This document shows positions 1-7,540 of a stretch of 21,012 nt of DNA, piece after piece; positions within the stretch are counted from its first letter, which is position 1; each line of letters begins with the position of its first letter. The stretch is from the NCBI GenBank assembly GCA_035532215.1, contig DATKRK010000045.1:1-21012 (forward strand). Reading direction: 5' to 3'. The notes beneath the pieces were generated by a model. It did not search any database. It saw only the letters and a program-made list of their open reading frames with translations, and was not told the DNA's origin. This DNA is from JAICIG01 sp035532215. GTDB taxonomy: Bacteria > Planctomycetota > Planctomycetia > Pirellulales > JAICIG01. A program made the translations under genes and the position numbers.

Positions 1-117
1 GACGGCGCCCAAGCGATGCTCTCGCTGCGAGCCTTCTACCTGAACGAACAATGGGACGACTTCATGACGCACCGCATTCAAACTGAGCAAGAAGCACTAT
101 ATGCACAAGCTGCGTAA
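1..117 (+). CDS. ISKra4-like transposase, C-terminal end (partial)
   Basis: The first frame is open from the window edge and encodes 38 residues before TAA at 115-117. It begins DGAQAMLSLRAFYLNEQW and ends in an EQEALYAQAA tail. A small-residue/Gly-Ala-x-x-hydrophobic-x-Leu-Arg segment followed by a Trp and an acidic stretch close to the C-terminus is how ISKra4-type transposases (and some related DDE transposases) typically finish, which is the basis of the call. The catalytic DDE residues would lie upstream of the window, so neither activity nor intactness can be judged. No inverted repeat marking the right end of an insertion sequence was identified between 118 and 223. Confidence 0.6.
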   Translation, partial: DGAQAMLSLRAFYLNEQWDDFMTHRIQTEQEALYAQAA

Positions 118-223
118 CGGCGGAGCGCGAGTTGCAACCATCGGATTTCAAGTCGTCAGCACTCCAGATTTCATCCGGCGGGACAACGGAGAACCCGCAA
201 TGATTCACAAAAATGTCGGGCGA

Positions 224-538
224 CTACTCGACGGGCGGCGGATGGTCGTAGACGTACCACTCGTCGTACTGGTCGTGCGGAACTTCGATTCCGTCGGCAA
301 TCGGAGGACTGACCATGACGTTCCCGCTTTTCGTCCATCCCGCGGTCAGTTCCTCGGGTGTCGGGCTGATCGGCCCACTGTCGAACGACGTGATGCAAAG
401 GCGCAATCCGGTATGGTAGCGGACCGCAACTTCCACGAGCGACGGCAGCGGCTCCGATGAAACGAGCCAATGAAAGCGGCCGTGTTCACCGCGCTGAAGC
501 ACCACAGCCAAACCTCGGGGCAAATAAGGACGGAGCAC
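224..538 (-). CDS. hypothetical protein, possibly 5'-truncated
   Basis: This 104-residue frame has an amino-acid composition typical of a real soluble protein: a hydrophobic start, then TSFDSGPISPTPEELTAG and VMVSPPIADGIEV segments, and an acidic/aromatic end (QYDEWYVYDHPPP). I do not recognise the family and no function is proposed. The only conventional start is GTG at 538, with no Shine-Dalgarno sequence. It sits directly against a repeat at 545-651. The frame stays open upstream through that repeat to about 649 with no ATG, GTG or TTG. The CPFC motif read there comes from the repeat, so it should not be taken as a zinc ribbon without homologues. The gene may have lost its original 5' end. 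Confidence 0.5.
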   Translation of the reverse strand: MLRPYLPRGLAVVLQRGEHGRFHWLVSSEPLPSLVEVAVRYHTGLRLCITSFDSGPISPTPEELTAGWTKSGNVMVSPPIADGIEVPHDQYDEWYVYDHPPPVE

Positions 539-544
539 GCAAAA

Positions 545-651
545 GGGACAGGTCCATTTAATCGTTTCGGCGACGTTGCCGTTTAGCTGGGCTCCGGCTT
601 TTTCGGACGGCCGCGTGGCGTCCGCGCCGGTATCAATATTGGACCTGTCCT
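545..651. repeat. REP-like doublet with inverted GGACAGGTCC ends
   Basis: GGGACAGGTCCA at 545-556 and TGGACCTGTCCT at 640-651 are inverted copies (11 of 12 matching), and each contains the near-palindrome GGACAGGTCC. Between them, 604-608 plus 610-612 can pair with 617-624 to form an 8-bp stem with one bulged G (609) and a GCGT loop. Inverted short palindromes around a GC-rich hairpin are the usual architecture of REP/BIME elements. I know similar GGACAGGTCC motifs as common intergenic repeats in planctomycetes, but copy number cannot be tested here. Confidence 0.6.
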
Positions 652-877
652 ATTTAGTCGCCCAAATATCCCCTGCCTTGCTTGCGTCCCCGCAGAGCCT
701 GACTGGAGTTTCTTCGGGCCGGGTCAGCCTACCGCGCCTCTGGGAACTGCCGCAACTGCCTTTGGACATCGGAGCCATGCCTCAGAAAATCCATGTCTGG
801 ACCATCCACAGCTTCCAGGTACGCGGTTGCCGGACGAACGAATAAAAAGGGAGGCTTCGGCGCGCAGCGAGGAAACT
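652..877. other. non-coding gap, no further feature seen
   Basis: This is the rest of the 339-nt stretch between the 104-aa gene and the end of the membrane-protein gene. No frame with convincing protein composition, no strong hairpin and no promoter was found. It may be decayed sequence. Confidence 0.4.
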
Positions 878-1798
878 TCAATCTTTGATACAGCGTGCAG
901 TCCTCGAAGGCGGTTTCCGCGTCAAAGCGAGCGAGATCGCGATAAACACTATCGCGAATATTGCTGCCAGAAGCAGCCCCGATACGAGATTGCCGCCGAG
1001 CGCCGCGCCGGCAGGTACGGCAAGCTTGGCGGGAAGCCGAATGGCGAAACGAATAAGTTGGCTCCGTTCGCGTTCCGTGTAACGCCGCCAGCCGGGAATC
1101 AACAAGGGAGAAACCGCCAGAGTCCAGGCAAGTACGATCCCCATTGCGCCAGGAATGACGTTCGCCAGAGAGTTGTTTGCCGCTTGCGGAATGAGGGCCT
1201 GTTGGACGACTCCGCCCAGGCGCCAGCCGAGGGTCAAGCCGCCAATCAATCCCGCAACGGATAGCAGGCCGACCAGCAGCCCCAGCATTCCTTCTTGCCG
1301 CAACACGCGCCGACAGCGGTTCGCGCGGACCGCGTCCAGCCACTCGGAATAAGTCGGCTCGCTCAGGCCGCAGGCCAGCGTGCGGCCAGTCGGGAAAACA
1401 AGCACGACGGTCTTCGCCCGAACGCGCTGATACGAGAGATTCTCGTCGTCGGTCGCCTTGCCGCGAAACCAACAGCATTCCTCAAGCGGCCAGGCTTCCG
1501 TGTCCGTGGCCGTCGTCACCTTGACGAGGCCGCCCTCAAGCGCGACCGTCCGTTCGACCGCCTGGTCCGTCTGCCGCTTGCGACTCACGATCGCAGCGAC
1601 GCAGAGCGGGCCGGCGATTGCTGCATAAACGCTGAGCGCGAAGAGCATGCTTTCGCCATACTCTAACGCCAGCCCGGCAACCAGCACGCCGCCAACCCCG
1701 AACGCCGCAATCGCCGCGCGGACCGAGACGTAGGGCGCCGCGAGGTCGCCCGAGATTCGCTCGGGGTGATACGTTTCGGAAATACGTTCGCCGGGCAT
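878..1798 (-). CDS. five-helix integral membrane protein, unknown function
   Basis: The 306-aa protein starts at ATG 1798, which overlaps the stop of the upstream gene by one base (TGATG), a strong sign of translational coupling; a longer upstream extension of this frame would run far into that gene. After a polar N-terminus there are two adjacent hydrophobic segments at roughly residues 26-72. A cytosolic-looking domain follows (VKVTTATDTEAWPLEECCWF ... VVLVFPTGRTLACGLSE) that resembles the hydrophobic-strand pattern of membrane-anchored PH-like domains. Three further hydrophobic segments fill the C-terminal 130 residues, ending LTRKPP and a basic tail. I do not recognise a named family. It is the last gene of a three-gene minus-strand group. 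Confidence 0.75.
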   Translation of the reverse strand: MPGERISETYHPERISGDLAAPYVSVRAAIAAFGVGGVLVAGLALEYGESMLFALSVYAAIAGPLCVAAIVSRKRQTDQAVERTVALEGGLVKVTTATDTEAWPLEECCWFRGKATDDENLSYQRVRAKTVVLVFPTGRTLACGLSEPTYSEWLDAVRANRCRRVLRQEGMLGLLVGLLSVAGLIGGLTLGWRLGGVVQQALIPQAANNSLANVIPGAMGIVLAWTLAVSPLLIPGWRRYTERERSQLIRFAIRLPAKLAVPAGAALGGNLVSGLLLAAIFAIVFIAISLALTRKPPSRTARCIKD

Positions 1799-2112
1799 CA
1801 CCAAAACCGCCACCAAGGGCGGCGCTCGCCGCCGTTTCCGCGGGCATTGAGTCGATCGACCTGTTGCCGCAGCATGAGCCTCACTGCCGCGATGCAAATG
1901 TTGGGCGCCCTCTGGCTCGCGAACGCCATCGCGGATCGAGCGCCGAACTGCACAGCTTGTTTCAGAAGCATCAGCTCGCGCCCAAAGTCGGCCACCGACC
2001 CGGTCGCAACGAGCCGCGCGCCAATGAGCGACGTCCCAAGATCCTCAAACTCATGACCCAACCGCGCCCCAAGAAGGCCGCCCGCCAGGTCGCTTAACTC
2101 CTTACATGCCAA
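1798..2112 (-). CDS. small hypothetical protein, coupled to downstream membrane protein
   Basis: The frame encodes an Ala/Leu/Arg-rich, probably helical protein (LSDLAGGLLGARLGHEFEDL, then VADFGRELMLLKQAVQ) that ends in the unusual WWRFW. No membrane helix or motif identifies it. The start chosen is TTG 2112 (104 aa), preceded by AAGGG at 9 nt spacing. The frame is open to TTG 2196 (132 aa), directly after the stop of the zinc-ribbon gene, but that stretch translates a low-complexity Arg/Glu-rich sequence and has no ribosome-binding site. Its TGA overlaps the ATG of the next gene, so the pair is probably co-expressed. Ala-rich leucine heptads and a repeated Gly-Ala-Arg-Leu pattern hint at membrane association or oligomerisation. 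Confidence 0.6.
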   Translation of the reverse strand: MACKELSDLAGGLLGARLGHEFEDLGTSLIGARLVATGSVADFGRELMLLKQAVQFGARSAMAFASQRAPNICIAAVRLMLRQQVDRLNARGNGGERRPWWRFW

Positions 2113-2196
2113 CCGGCAGTGCCCTTCGTTCCTGACACGTGGTATGTCCCCAAAAGAGGATGGGCGTCTGGCTTCTCTGCGCTTCTCTGCCTCCAA

Positions 2197-2418
2197 TCAG
2201 AACGGCCCGCGAGGCACCTGCGCCCGACAATTAGGGCATTCCTCTTGCAAGGCGTGCCAGATTCCATACAACGCGCCTGGAACCAAAAAGAACAGAATAA
2301 GTACTGCACAAATAAGACCAGACATGATATCAAATGTCCTAGACTTGAACTTCCCCTGATAACCACACCAAGGACACTTCAATTCCAACCCGCGTCCATC
2401 GCTTTTCATCGTTGCCAC
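2197..2418 (-). CDS. small zinc-ribbon membrane protein
   Basis: The 73-aa protein has a CPWCG knuckle near residues 15-19, then one hydrophobic segment (MSGLICAVLILFFLVPGALY), then a second knuckle, ECPNC, before a short tail. Two CxxC pairs can form one zinc ribbon, but here a transmembrane helix separates them. That resembles LITAF-like or other membrane-hairpin zinc proteins, in which a hydrophobic insert dips into the membrane and both knuckles stay on the same face. GTG 2418 has AAGGGGA 7 nt upstream; ATG 2409 is also possible, with GGAG 8 nt upstream. It is the first gene of the minus-strand group ending at 878. Function is unknown. Confidence 0.7.
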   Translation of the reverse strand: MATMKSDGRGLELKCPWCGYQGKFKSRTFDIMSGLICAVLILFFLVPGALYGIWHALQEECPNCRAQVPRGPF

Positions 2419-2499
2419 TCCGGTTCCCCTTCATAAAGGCCGCTGATTAGTGTACACCGCAACCGCACGCGCGACGAGAATCCCGAGAATCCAGCAACC

Positions 2500-2651
2500 G
2501 TAGGTTATGCTTTAGCATAACCCTGATCCAGTTGGTGCGTCGTGCCATGAACGTCGCAAGCGGCGATATTTTAATAACGTCGCAAGTCTTGCGGCGGCGA
2601 CGAGATGTTTTTGCTTGCGGCTACGCCGCGTTATGCTAAAGCATAACCTAC
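2500..2651. mobile_element. MITE-like element with 22-bp perfect terminal inverted repeats
   Basis: Positions 2500-2521 and 2630-2651 are perfect 22-bp inverted copies. Each is itself nearly palindromic, containing GGTTATGC-TTTA-GCATAACC, so each end can fold alone. The 108-bp interior contains further short inverted words (CGTCGCAAG and CTTGCGGCGGCGACG) and encodes nothing. This fits a non-autonomous miniature element or a pair of REP units. No target-site duplication is visible at the outer borders. It ends 16 nt beyond the stop codon of the DUF1559 gene and could act as its transcription terminator. Confidence 0.65.
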
Positions 2652-2667
2652 TTGCTTTTTGCCGCCC

Positions 2668-3816
2668 TTACTGCAACTGCCCCTCATCCACCGGCGTCGA
2701 GCGGAGATAGGAATAGTTGTTCCCGGTCGGGTAATAAAACGAGGCGTTCTGCGGCGAAGCGACGCCGGCGTCGCCGTCGAGGCCGCCAACGGCGCCGGGC
2801 GTGTTGCACTGCGAACCGTTGGGCGTCATCAGCAGGCAGAACAGAAAATAGTCGACGTCCTGGCTCAGAAAGCGGACGTGCCCGTCGCAAAACGCGACGT
2901 TCACGCCGCCGGGATGAGCGCTCGTCGGACGGAAGAAATAGTAGTAGTGCTGTGTCGAGGTCGAGCAGGTGTCGGGGGCATTGATCCTCGCGGCCGGATC
3001 GGGGTTCGTGTCGGGCCACCACAGAAAGCAGTTCTGCTTTTCGTAGGCCGCGGTCGCCGGGTTGCCCCACGACGAAGGGCCGCCGCTCAGGCCGGCAGGC
3101 GGCACGCCGGCCGGGGCGAACGTGGGGACGTTATTGTTCTCGGACATCATCAACGTCAGCGAGGCGCCGTCGTTCGCCGAGATATAGTCCTGCGTCATCG
3201 CGATCAAGGGCGGCAGGTTTCGCATCGAGGCGAACGGGCTCGGGGCCGTTGCGGCCGATTGGGCGTATTGGTTGAAAAACACGCCGTTGGCTCGAAAGTC
3301 GGCGCCGCTCGGCGAAGGCGCCGCGCCGCTCGGCATCTGGTCGTCCATGCCGCTGTTGACGATGTAGACGCACGGCGTATCCATCCCCGGCGGCGGCGGA
3401 CTGGTCGGACAATTGAGCACGTCGATATAAATCTGCGGCGGCCAGGCAATGCCCGCGGCCGCGGCCCGCTTGGGATCGCGCCACAGAGCATAGGCGTCGT
3501 TGCGTTCCAGGTACGGCAGCACCGTCACCACCCAGCCGACTGGAATGCTGGTCGGGGCGGCGTCGCCGGGCAGCGTCACGTCCATCGCCTGGCGGAAGCC
3601 GGGATATTTCCGCCTCGCCTCGGAGAAGTTCAGCACCGCCAGCGTGCAGTTCCGCAGGTTATTGCGGCACGCGTTCGCCCGCCCCGCCTCGCGGGCTTGC
3701 TGCACCGCCGGCAGCAACAACGCCAAAAGCATGCCGATGATGCTGATGACCACGAGCAGTTCGACGAGCGTGAAAGCGCGTCTGAAACCTGTCTTTACCG
3801 TCACTAAGATCGCCAC
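2668..3816 (-). CDS. DUF1559 prepilin-like exported protein
   Basis: The 382-aa protein has the N-terminal pattern of type II secretion pseudopilins: a basic leader (KTGFRR), then AFTLVELLVVISIIG followed by LLALLLPAVQQAREAGR, with Glu at position +5 of the mature form. A prepilin peptidase would cut before Phe; the -1 residue is Ala rather than the usual Gly. Near the C-terminus HPGGVNVAFCDG is the H-x9-DG motif typical of DUF1559, the family expanded to dozens of copies in planctomycete genomes. The product is probably an envelope or pseudopilus-like protein; its role is not established. GTG 3816 is preferred because AGAAGG lies 4 nt upstream; GTG 3804 is an alternative. The frame extends further upstream only through the 3890-3973 repeat. 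Confidence 0.92.
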   Translation of the reverse strand: MAILVTVKTGFRRAFTLVELLVVISIIGMLLALLLPAVQQAREAGRANACRNNLRNCTLAVLNFSEARRKYPGFRQAMDVTLPGDAAPTSIPVGWVVTVLPYLERNDAYALWRDPKRAAAAGIAWPPQIYIDVLNCPTSPPPPGMDTPCVYIVNSGMDDQMPSGAAPSPSGADFRANGVFFNQYAQSAATAPSPFASMRNLPPLIAMTQDYISANDGASLTLMMSENNNVPTFAPAGVPPAGLSGGPSSWGNPATAAYEKQNCFLWWPDTNPDPAARINAPDTCSTSTQHYYYFFRPTSAHPGGVNVAFCDGHVRFLSQDVDYFLFCLLMTPNGSQCNTPGAVGGLDGDAGVASPQNASFYYPTGNNYSYLRSTPVDEGQLQ

Positions 3817-3889
3817 CGCGCCTTCTTTCTCTGGCGAGAGTCTATTTTGCAATAACGGCGCGCTTGGAGTCAAATGTTTGGCGGCACTA

Positions 3890-3973
3890 TAGGGCACGCC
3901 CTCGGTGGCGTGCCGCGAATCGCAATTCATGCCTGCAACTCGCATCAGGCGGAACGCCACGGGGCGTGCCCTA
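3890..3973. repeat. inverted-repeat element, TAGGGCACGCC type
   Basis: The left arm starts at 3890 (TAGGGCACGCCCTCGGTGGC) and the right arm ends at 3973 (GGGGCGTGCCCTA). They form an imperfect inverted repeat of about 26 bp separated by about 31 bp. The arms match those of the element inside the coding sequence at 18271-18393, where CACGCC is replaced by AACGCC, so the window holds two members of one family. This copy lies between the divergent DUF1559 and isochorismatase genes. Confidence 0.75.
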
Positions 3974-4033
3974 CAGAATCAATGCGAAGACGACGCAACG
4001 GCTTTCTGGCGCCGGATCCACCCCTCTCGCCGC

Positions 4034-4061
4034 TTCAACTCTCGAAAAATTCCGCTATGCT
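4034..4061 (+). promoter_or_regulatory. weak candidate promoter for the isochorismatase gene
   Basis: TATGCT (4056-4061) is a fair -10 match, and TTCAAC (4034-4039) a poor -35 match, with a 16-nt spacer. If it is used, the transcript would start almost at the ATG at 4069, giving a nearly leaderless mRNA. Pattern match only. Confidence 0.25.
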
Positions 4062-4068
4062 TGGGGCC

Positions 4069-4674
4069 ATGAGCGAAAACGCTGCAAATCCGAAGGCCGA
4101 GCCGCTGCCGCGGAGCCCGGAGTTGATGTCGGCGAGCGATACGGCGCTGTTGGTCGTCGACGTGCAAGGCAAGCTGGTCTCGCTGATTCCGGGCCACGAG
4201 CGGATCGTGTGGAATATCCGCCGGCTGCTGGATGCGGCAAAGCTGCTGGGCCTGCCTGCCGCGGCGACGGAGCAGTATCCGCAAGGGCTGGGGCCGACCG
4301 TTCCCGAACTGGCCGAGCGGCTGGGAAGCATTCCGGCCAAGCTGCGATTCAGTTGCGGCGAGTGCGGCGAGGTGTTCAGCGACTGGCACGAGCGCGGGCT
4401 GTTCAAGGTGCTGGTGGTCGGCATCGAGGCGCACGTTTGCGTGCAGCAAACGGTGTTCGACCTGTTGGCCGCCGGCCGCCGCGTGTATCTGGCCATCGAC
4501 GCCATCGGCTCACGTTACGACATCGATTACCAGACCGCCTTGCGGCGAATGGATTCGGCCGGCGCTACGCTGACCACGACCGAAGCCGCGCTGTTCGAAT
4601 GGTGCGAGGTCGCCGGTACGCCCGAATTCAAAGAGATCAGCCGCCTGGTGCGCGAAACGCCGCCGGGCGGATAG
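4069..4674 (+). CDS. isochorismatase-family cysteine hydrolase
   Basis: The 201-aa protein carries the catalytic triad of the isochorismatase-like fold: Asp31 in LLVVDVQ, Lys91 in IPAKLRF and Cys124 in GIEAHVCVQQT, with the TEQYP motif at 67-71. The family hydrolyses amide or enol-ether bonds (nicotinamide, isochorismate, ureidoacrylate, N-carbamoyl compounds). The short form with TEQYP and HVCVQQT resembles the YcaC-like branch, whose substrates are mostly unknown. It is predicted cytosolic. ATG 4069 follows a GGGG stretch; ATG 4057, four codons upstream, has no ribosome-binding site. Extra cysteines (SCGECG, 95-100) are present. An aminotransferase gene follows after 97 nt, but a 30-bp palindrome between the two argues against tight co-transcription. 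Confidence 0.88.
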   Translation: MSENAANPKAEPLPRSPELMSASDTALLVVDVQGKLVSLIPGHERIVWNIRRLLDAAKLLGLPAAATEQYPQGLGPTVPELAERLGSIPAKLRFSCGECGEVFSDWHERGLFKVLVVGIEAHVCVQQTVFDLLAAGRRVYLAIDAIGSRYDIDYQTALRRMDSAGATLTTTEAALFEWCEVAGTPEFKEISRLVRETPPGG

Positions 4675-4704
4675 TCTGGGGCTTCGCCTAGGCGAAGCCC
4701 CAGA
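4675..4704. terminator. 30-bp perfect palindrome, terminator or REP hairpin
   Basis: The stretch 4675-4704 is fully self-complementary (arms TCTGGGGCTTCGCCT and its complement), so it folds into a very stable hairpin immediately after the stop at 4674. No T-run follows, so it is not a textbook intrinsic terminator. It could stabilise the 3' end of the mRNA or be a REP-type unit. Confidence 0.5.
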
Positions 4705-4771
4705 TTAGCCCAGGCTCAGCCCCAGGCCCCCGTCCCCGATTCCTAACCTCCAAGCACCTACACTAACTGCC

Positions 4772-5950
4772 ATGTATCCCCCGCTCAATCCGCCCGTTCG
4801 CGTCTTGCTGGGGCCTGGCCCGAGCGAAATCCATCCGCGCGTGCTGCAAGCCTTGGCCGCGCCGACCATCGGCCATTTGGATCCCTATTACCTGTCGTTG
4901 ATGAACGACATGCAGCGGATGCTGCGGGCCGTGTTTCGCACCGAGAACGCAATGACGATGGCGATCAGCGCCACCGGCTCGGCCGGCATGGAGAGTACGG
5001 TCGTCAACCTGATCGAGCCGGGCGACTCGATGGTGGTCTGCGTCAACGGCGTGTTCGGCGCCCGGATGGTCGACGTGGCCCAGCGGGCCGGCGCCGCCGT
5101 GACGCGCCTCGACCGCCCCTGGGGCGAAGTTTTCGAGCCGGCCGATCTGAAGGACGCACTGGCCAAGGCCAAGCCGAAGGTGGTCGGCATCGTGATGGCC
5201 GAAACCTCGACCGGCGCCCGGCAGCCGCTGGAAGAGATTTCCGAGTTGGTCCACAACGCCGGAGCGATGCTGCTGGTCGACGCAGTGACGGCTCTCGGCG
5301 GCATCCCGGTTGACGTCGATCGCCTCGGGATCGACGCTATTTATTCCGGCAGCCAGAAGTGCCTGAGCTGCCCGCCGGGCCTGGCGCCCGTTTCGTTCAA
5401 CGCCCGGGCGATGGACGTGATTCTGGGCCGCAAGACGAAGGTGCAAAGCTGGTATCTCGACGTCTCGATGCTGGCCCGTTACTGGGGGCAAGAGCGCGTC
5501 TATCACCACACGGCGCCGATCAACATGACCTACGGCCTCTATGAAGCCCTGCGATTGGTGCTCGACGAAGGGCTGGAGCAGTGCTTCCAGCGGCACGCCT
5601 TGAACCACTCGGCCTTGAAGGCCGGGCTGGCCGCGATCGGCATCGGCTACGCCGCTCGCGAAGGCTTTCAATTGCCGATGCTCAACGCCGTGAAAATCCC
5701 CGACGGAGTCGACGATGCCTTCGTGCGCGGCGGGCTGCTCAATCGCTACGGCATCGAGATCGGCGGCGGGTTGGGCGATTTCAAGGGCAAGGCCTGGCGG
5801 ATCGGCCTGATGGGGCACGCCTCGCGGCCGAACAACGTGCTGTTGCTGTTGGCCGCCTTGGAAGAACTGTTGGCCGAGCAGAAATACGCATTCGAGCACG
5901 GCGCCAGCATCGCCGCCGCCAACGCGGTCTACCTCGCCAACACCCAATGA
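4772..5950 (+). CDS. class V aminotransferase (alanine-glyoxylate / serine-glyoxylate type)
   Basis: At 392 aa the protein has the normal length for the PLP-dependent class V group that includes alanine-glyoxylate and serine-pyruvate aminotransferases. It opens with LLGPGPSEIHPRVLQAL (the substrate-carboxylate GPGPS loop). It has SATGSAGMES for phosphate binding near 67-76, AETSTG at 143-148, Asp170 (LLVDAVT) that contacts the pyridine nitrogen, and the Schiff-base Lys196 in GSQKCLSCPPG. The reaction moves an amino group from Ala or Ser to glyoxylate or pyruvate, linking photorespiration-like or serine metabolism; the donor cannot be decided from sequence. ATG 4772 starts the conserved N-terminus, and no clear ribosome-binding site precedes it. 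It appears complete. Confidence 0.92.
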   Translation: MYPPLNPPVRVLLGPGPSEIHPRVLQALAAPTIGHLDPYYLSLMNDMQRMLRAVFRTENAMTMAISATGSAGMESTVVNLIEPGDSMVVCVNGVFGARMVDVAQRAGAAVTRLDRPWGEVFEPADLKDALAKAKPKVVGIVMAETSTGARQPLEEISELVHNAGAMLLVDAVTALGGIPVDVDRLGIDAIYSGSQKCLSCPPGLAPVSFNARAMDVILGRKTKVQSWYLDVSMLARYWGQERVYHHTAPINMTYGLYEALRLVLDEGLEQCFQRHALNHSALKAGLAAIGIGYAAREGFQLPMLNAVKIPDGVDDAFVRGGLLNRYGIEIGGGLGDFKGKAWRIGLMGHASRPNNVLLLLAALEELLAEQKYAFEHGASIAAANAVYLANTQ

Positions 5951-6385
5951 ACTCCGCCAAGTAGTTTCCGGATTTCAACGCTCATCGGAAGCTATCAGGC
6001 CAAGCCAGCGCCGCCTTATTTTCAACCGACCCAGACGGGGGCGAGCCTATGGCTGCGCGCATTGGGCGAGTTTTTGGCATCCTCGACCTCCCAAGGCGGC
6101 CAACAGCGCTGGGAGTTCTTCAGCGAAGTTGGCCAACCACGGATAACACCGATGGCACGGATACTCGTGAATTGATCAGCAGTGCAATCCGTAAAATCCG
6201 TAGTTCCTCGAAGATGGCCAAGTTCGCCCGAACTTCTTCAGCCAAGGCGCCCAAAGCGGTCACGGAAGTCCGAGGCGATTGGGTGCAAGGCTTAAGATTT
6301 ACGTATTTTATCCTGTTTATCCATTCGACCCATTCGACTACCGCGATTAATCGCGACCTGGTCCCCCGGCCGCCGCGGGTTCGTC
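5951..6385. other. non-coding mosaic of repeat fragments
   Basis: No convincing gene was found in either strand. The region contains TTGGCCA words in inverted orientation (6123-6136 against 6215-6228), fragments built on CACGGATA (6137-6163) and its inverse ATCCGTA (6186-6202), and a 14-bp palindrome, CGCGATTAATCGCG, at 6342-6355. CACGGAT words recur as a tandem repeat at 20800-20832. The stretch looks like debris of several intergenic repeat families upstream of the polysaccharide cluster. Confidence 0.45.
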
Positions 6386-6413
6386 TTGACCGAGTTGGGC
6401 AGATAGCCATACT
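6386..6413 (+). promoter_or_regulatory. sigma-70-like promoter of the polysaccharide cluster
   Basis: TTGACC (6386-6391; 5 of 6 to consensus) and CATACT (6408-6413; 4 of 6) are separated by 16 nt and lie 47 nt ahead of the preferred start codon at 6461. It is the best -35/-10 pair upstream of the first glycosyltransferase gene. Pattern match only. Confidence 0.4.
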
Positions 6414-6460
6414 TGGCGTCCGCGATACTCATGGAAGAGTGGTTTCGAGCGCAGGTCATG

Positions 6461-7540
6461 ATGACCGTTCCTCTCGTCGTGCTGAACTACAACGGCCGCC
6501 GCTTGTTGGCGGAGTGTCTGCCTTCGTTGCTGCACGCCGCGCGGCAATCGCGTCATCGCTGCCCCGTGGTCGTCGTCGATAACGGCTCGGTCGATGATTC
6601 GGTTGAATATCTGCGAGTGGTTTTTCCGCAGGTTCAAGTTATCGAACAGCCAAATCGCGGGCTGTGTTCTTACAACGACGTGCTGCCGCGTCTGCCGGGC
6701 CGCGCGGCGATTCTGCTGAATAACGACATCAAGCTTGCCGAAGACGCGATCGACCCGCTGGTCGAACCGCTGTTGGGCGAGAACGCGGCGGCCGGCTGTT
6801 TCATGACGGCGCCGCGGTGCTTGCTGTTCGACGGCGTCGGCCACGAGGGCTTGCAGTCGGCCGTTCGCTGGCGTTGGGGGCTGGTCGAGGCCACTGCGTA
6901 TTTTCCCGGTTACCAGCGGGCAAAGTTGCGGCCCGGACTGACCGCCGCCGCCGGGCCTGTGATGGCCGTCGATCGCCAGCGGTTTTTGGAACTCGGCGGC
7001 TTCGACCCGTTGTATCTGCCCGGCCGCTTGGAAGATCTCGACTTCGCCTATCGCGGCTATCTGGCCGGCTATCACGCCCGCTACGTGCCCGAGTCGCTGG
7101 CCTACCACAAAGGGCAGGCCAGCTTCAATGCGGCGTATGGGGCGGCGGCGAGCGATGCTTTGGCGCTGCGCAACACGCTGCTCTTCCAATGGAAGAACTT
7201 GCGGCGCCCGCGGCATGTCGCGCGGCATCTGGCGGCCTTGCCGCTGCGGGTCGCTTTCGACGGGCTGCGCGCCCCGTTTGCGCCGCGTACGGCGCGCTTT
7301 ACGTTTACTCGCGCGCTATTCGCCGCTTTGCGAAAACGGCGTGAATGCCTTCGATCGCCTTCCGCGCCGCGCCGCTCGTGGCGGGCCGAACGCGAATTCT
7401 TCGCCCGCTTCGCCGCTGCACGCATGGTGATGGCCGCGGAGACGGCGCCGCCTGCTTCGTGCACCCCCTCGCGACCACCGCAAAACGAAACTGAGCCCGC
7501 TGCCGAAGTGCTCTCCGTCGGGGGAGGCGCCGCAAGATGA
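6461..7540 (+). CDS. family 2 glycosyltransferase (rhamnosyltransferase-like)
   Basis: The 359-aa protein shows a GT-A fold: a first strand PLVVLNYNGRRLL, the nucleotide-binding DNGSVDDS (40-47), a NND triplet at 87-89 in place of the common DxD, AAAGPVMAVDRQRFLELGGFD around 162-182, and the acceptor-site ED pair at 191-192 (LEDLDFAYRGY). This arrangement is typical of WbbL/rhamnosyltransferase-like GT2 enzymes that add a sugar to a lipid-linked or surface glycan. The sugar itself cannot be predicted. The last 90 residues are Arg/Ala-rich and not conserved-looking. ATG 6461 places the first strand at the N-terminus and has AGG 5 nt upstream; ATG 6431 would add ten residues. It is the first gene of an ATGA-linked series. 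Confidence 0.85.
   Translation: MTVPLVVLNYNGRRLLAECLPSLLHAARQSRHRCPVVVVDNGSVDDSVEYLRVVFPQVQVIEQPNRGLCSYNDVLPRLPGRAAILLNNDIKLAEDAIDPLVEPLLGENAAAGCFMTAPRCLLFDGVGHEGLQSAVRWRWGLVEATAYFPGYQRAKLRPGLTAAAGPVMAVDRQRFLELGGFDPLYLPGRLEDLDFAYRGYLAGYHARYVPESLAYHKGQASFNAAYGAAASDALALRNTLLFQWKNLRRPRHVARHLAALPLRVAFDGLRAPFAPRTARFTFTRALFAALRKRRECLRSPSAPRRSWRAEREFFARFAAARMVMAAETAPPASCTPSRPPQNETEPAAEVLSVGGGAAR

Noticed and set aside
729..1478. Minus-strand frame of 249 codons overlapping the five-helix membrane protein
   Set aside because: It lies in another frame of the same strand as a gene with clear hydrophobic segments and a coupled start; composition is Arg/Ser-rich noise.
2659..3807. Plus-strand open frame of 382 codons opposite the DUF1559 gene
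   Set aside because: Arg/Gly/Val-rich shadow; the minus strand carries the prepilin motif and the H-x9-DG motif.
6120..6410. Minus-strand 96-codon frame ahead of the polysaccharide cluster
   Set aside because: It translates repeat fragments (CACGGAT-type words) and has no protein-like pattern.
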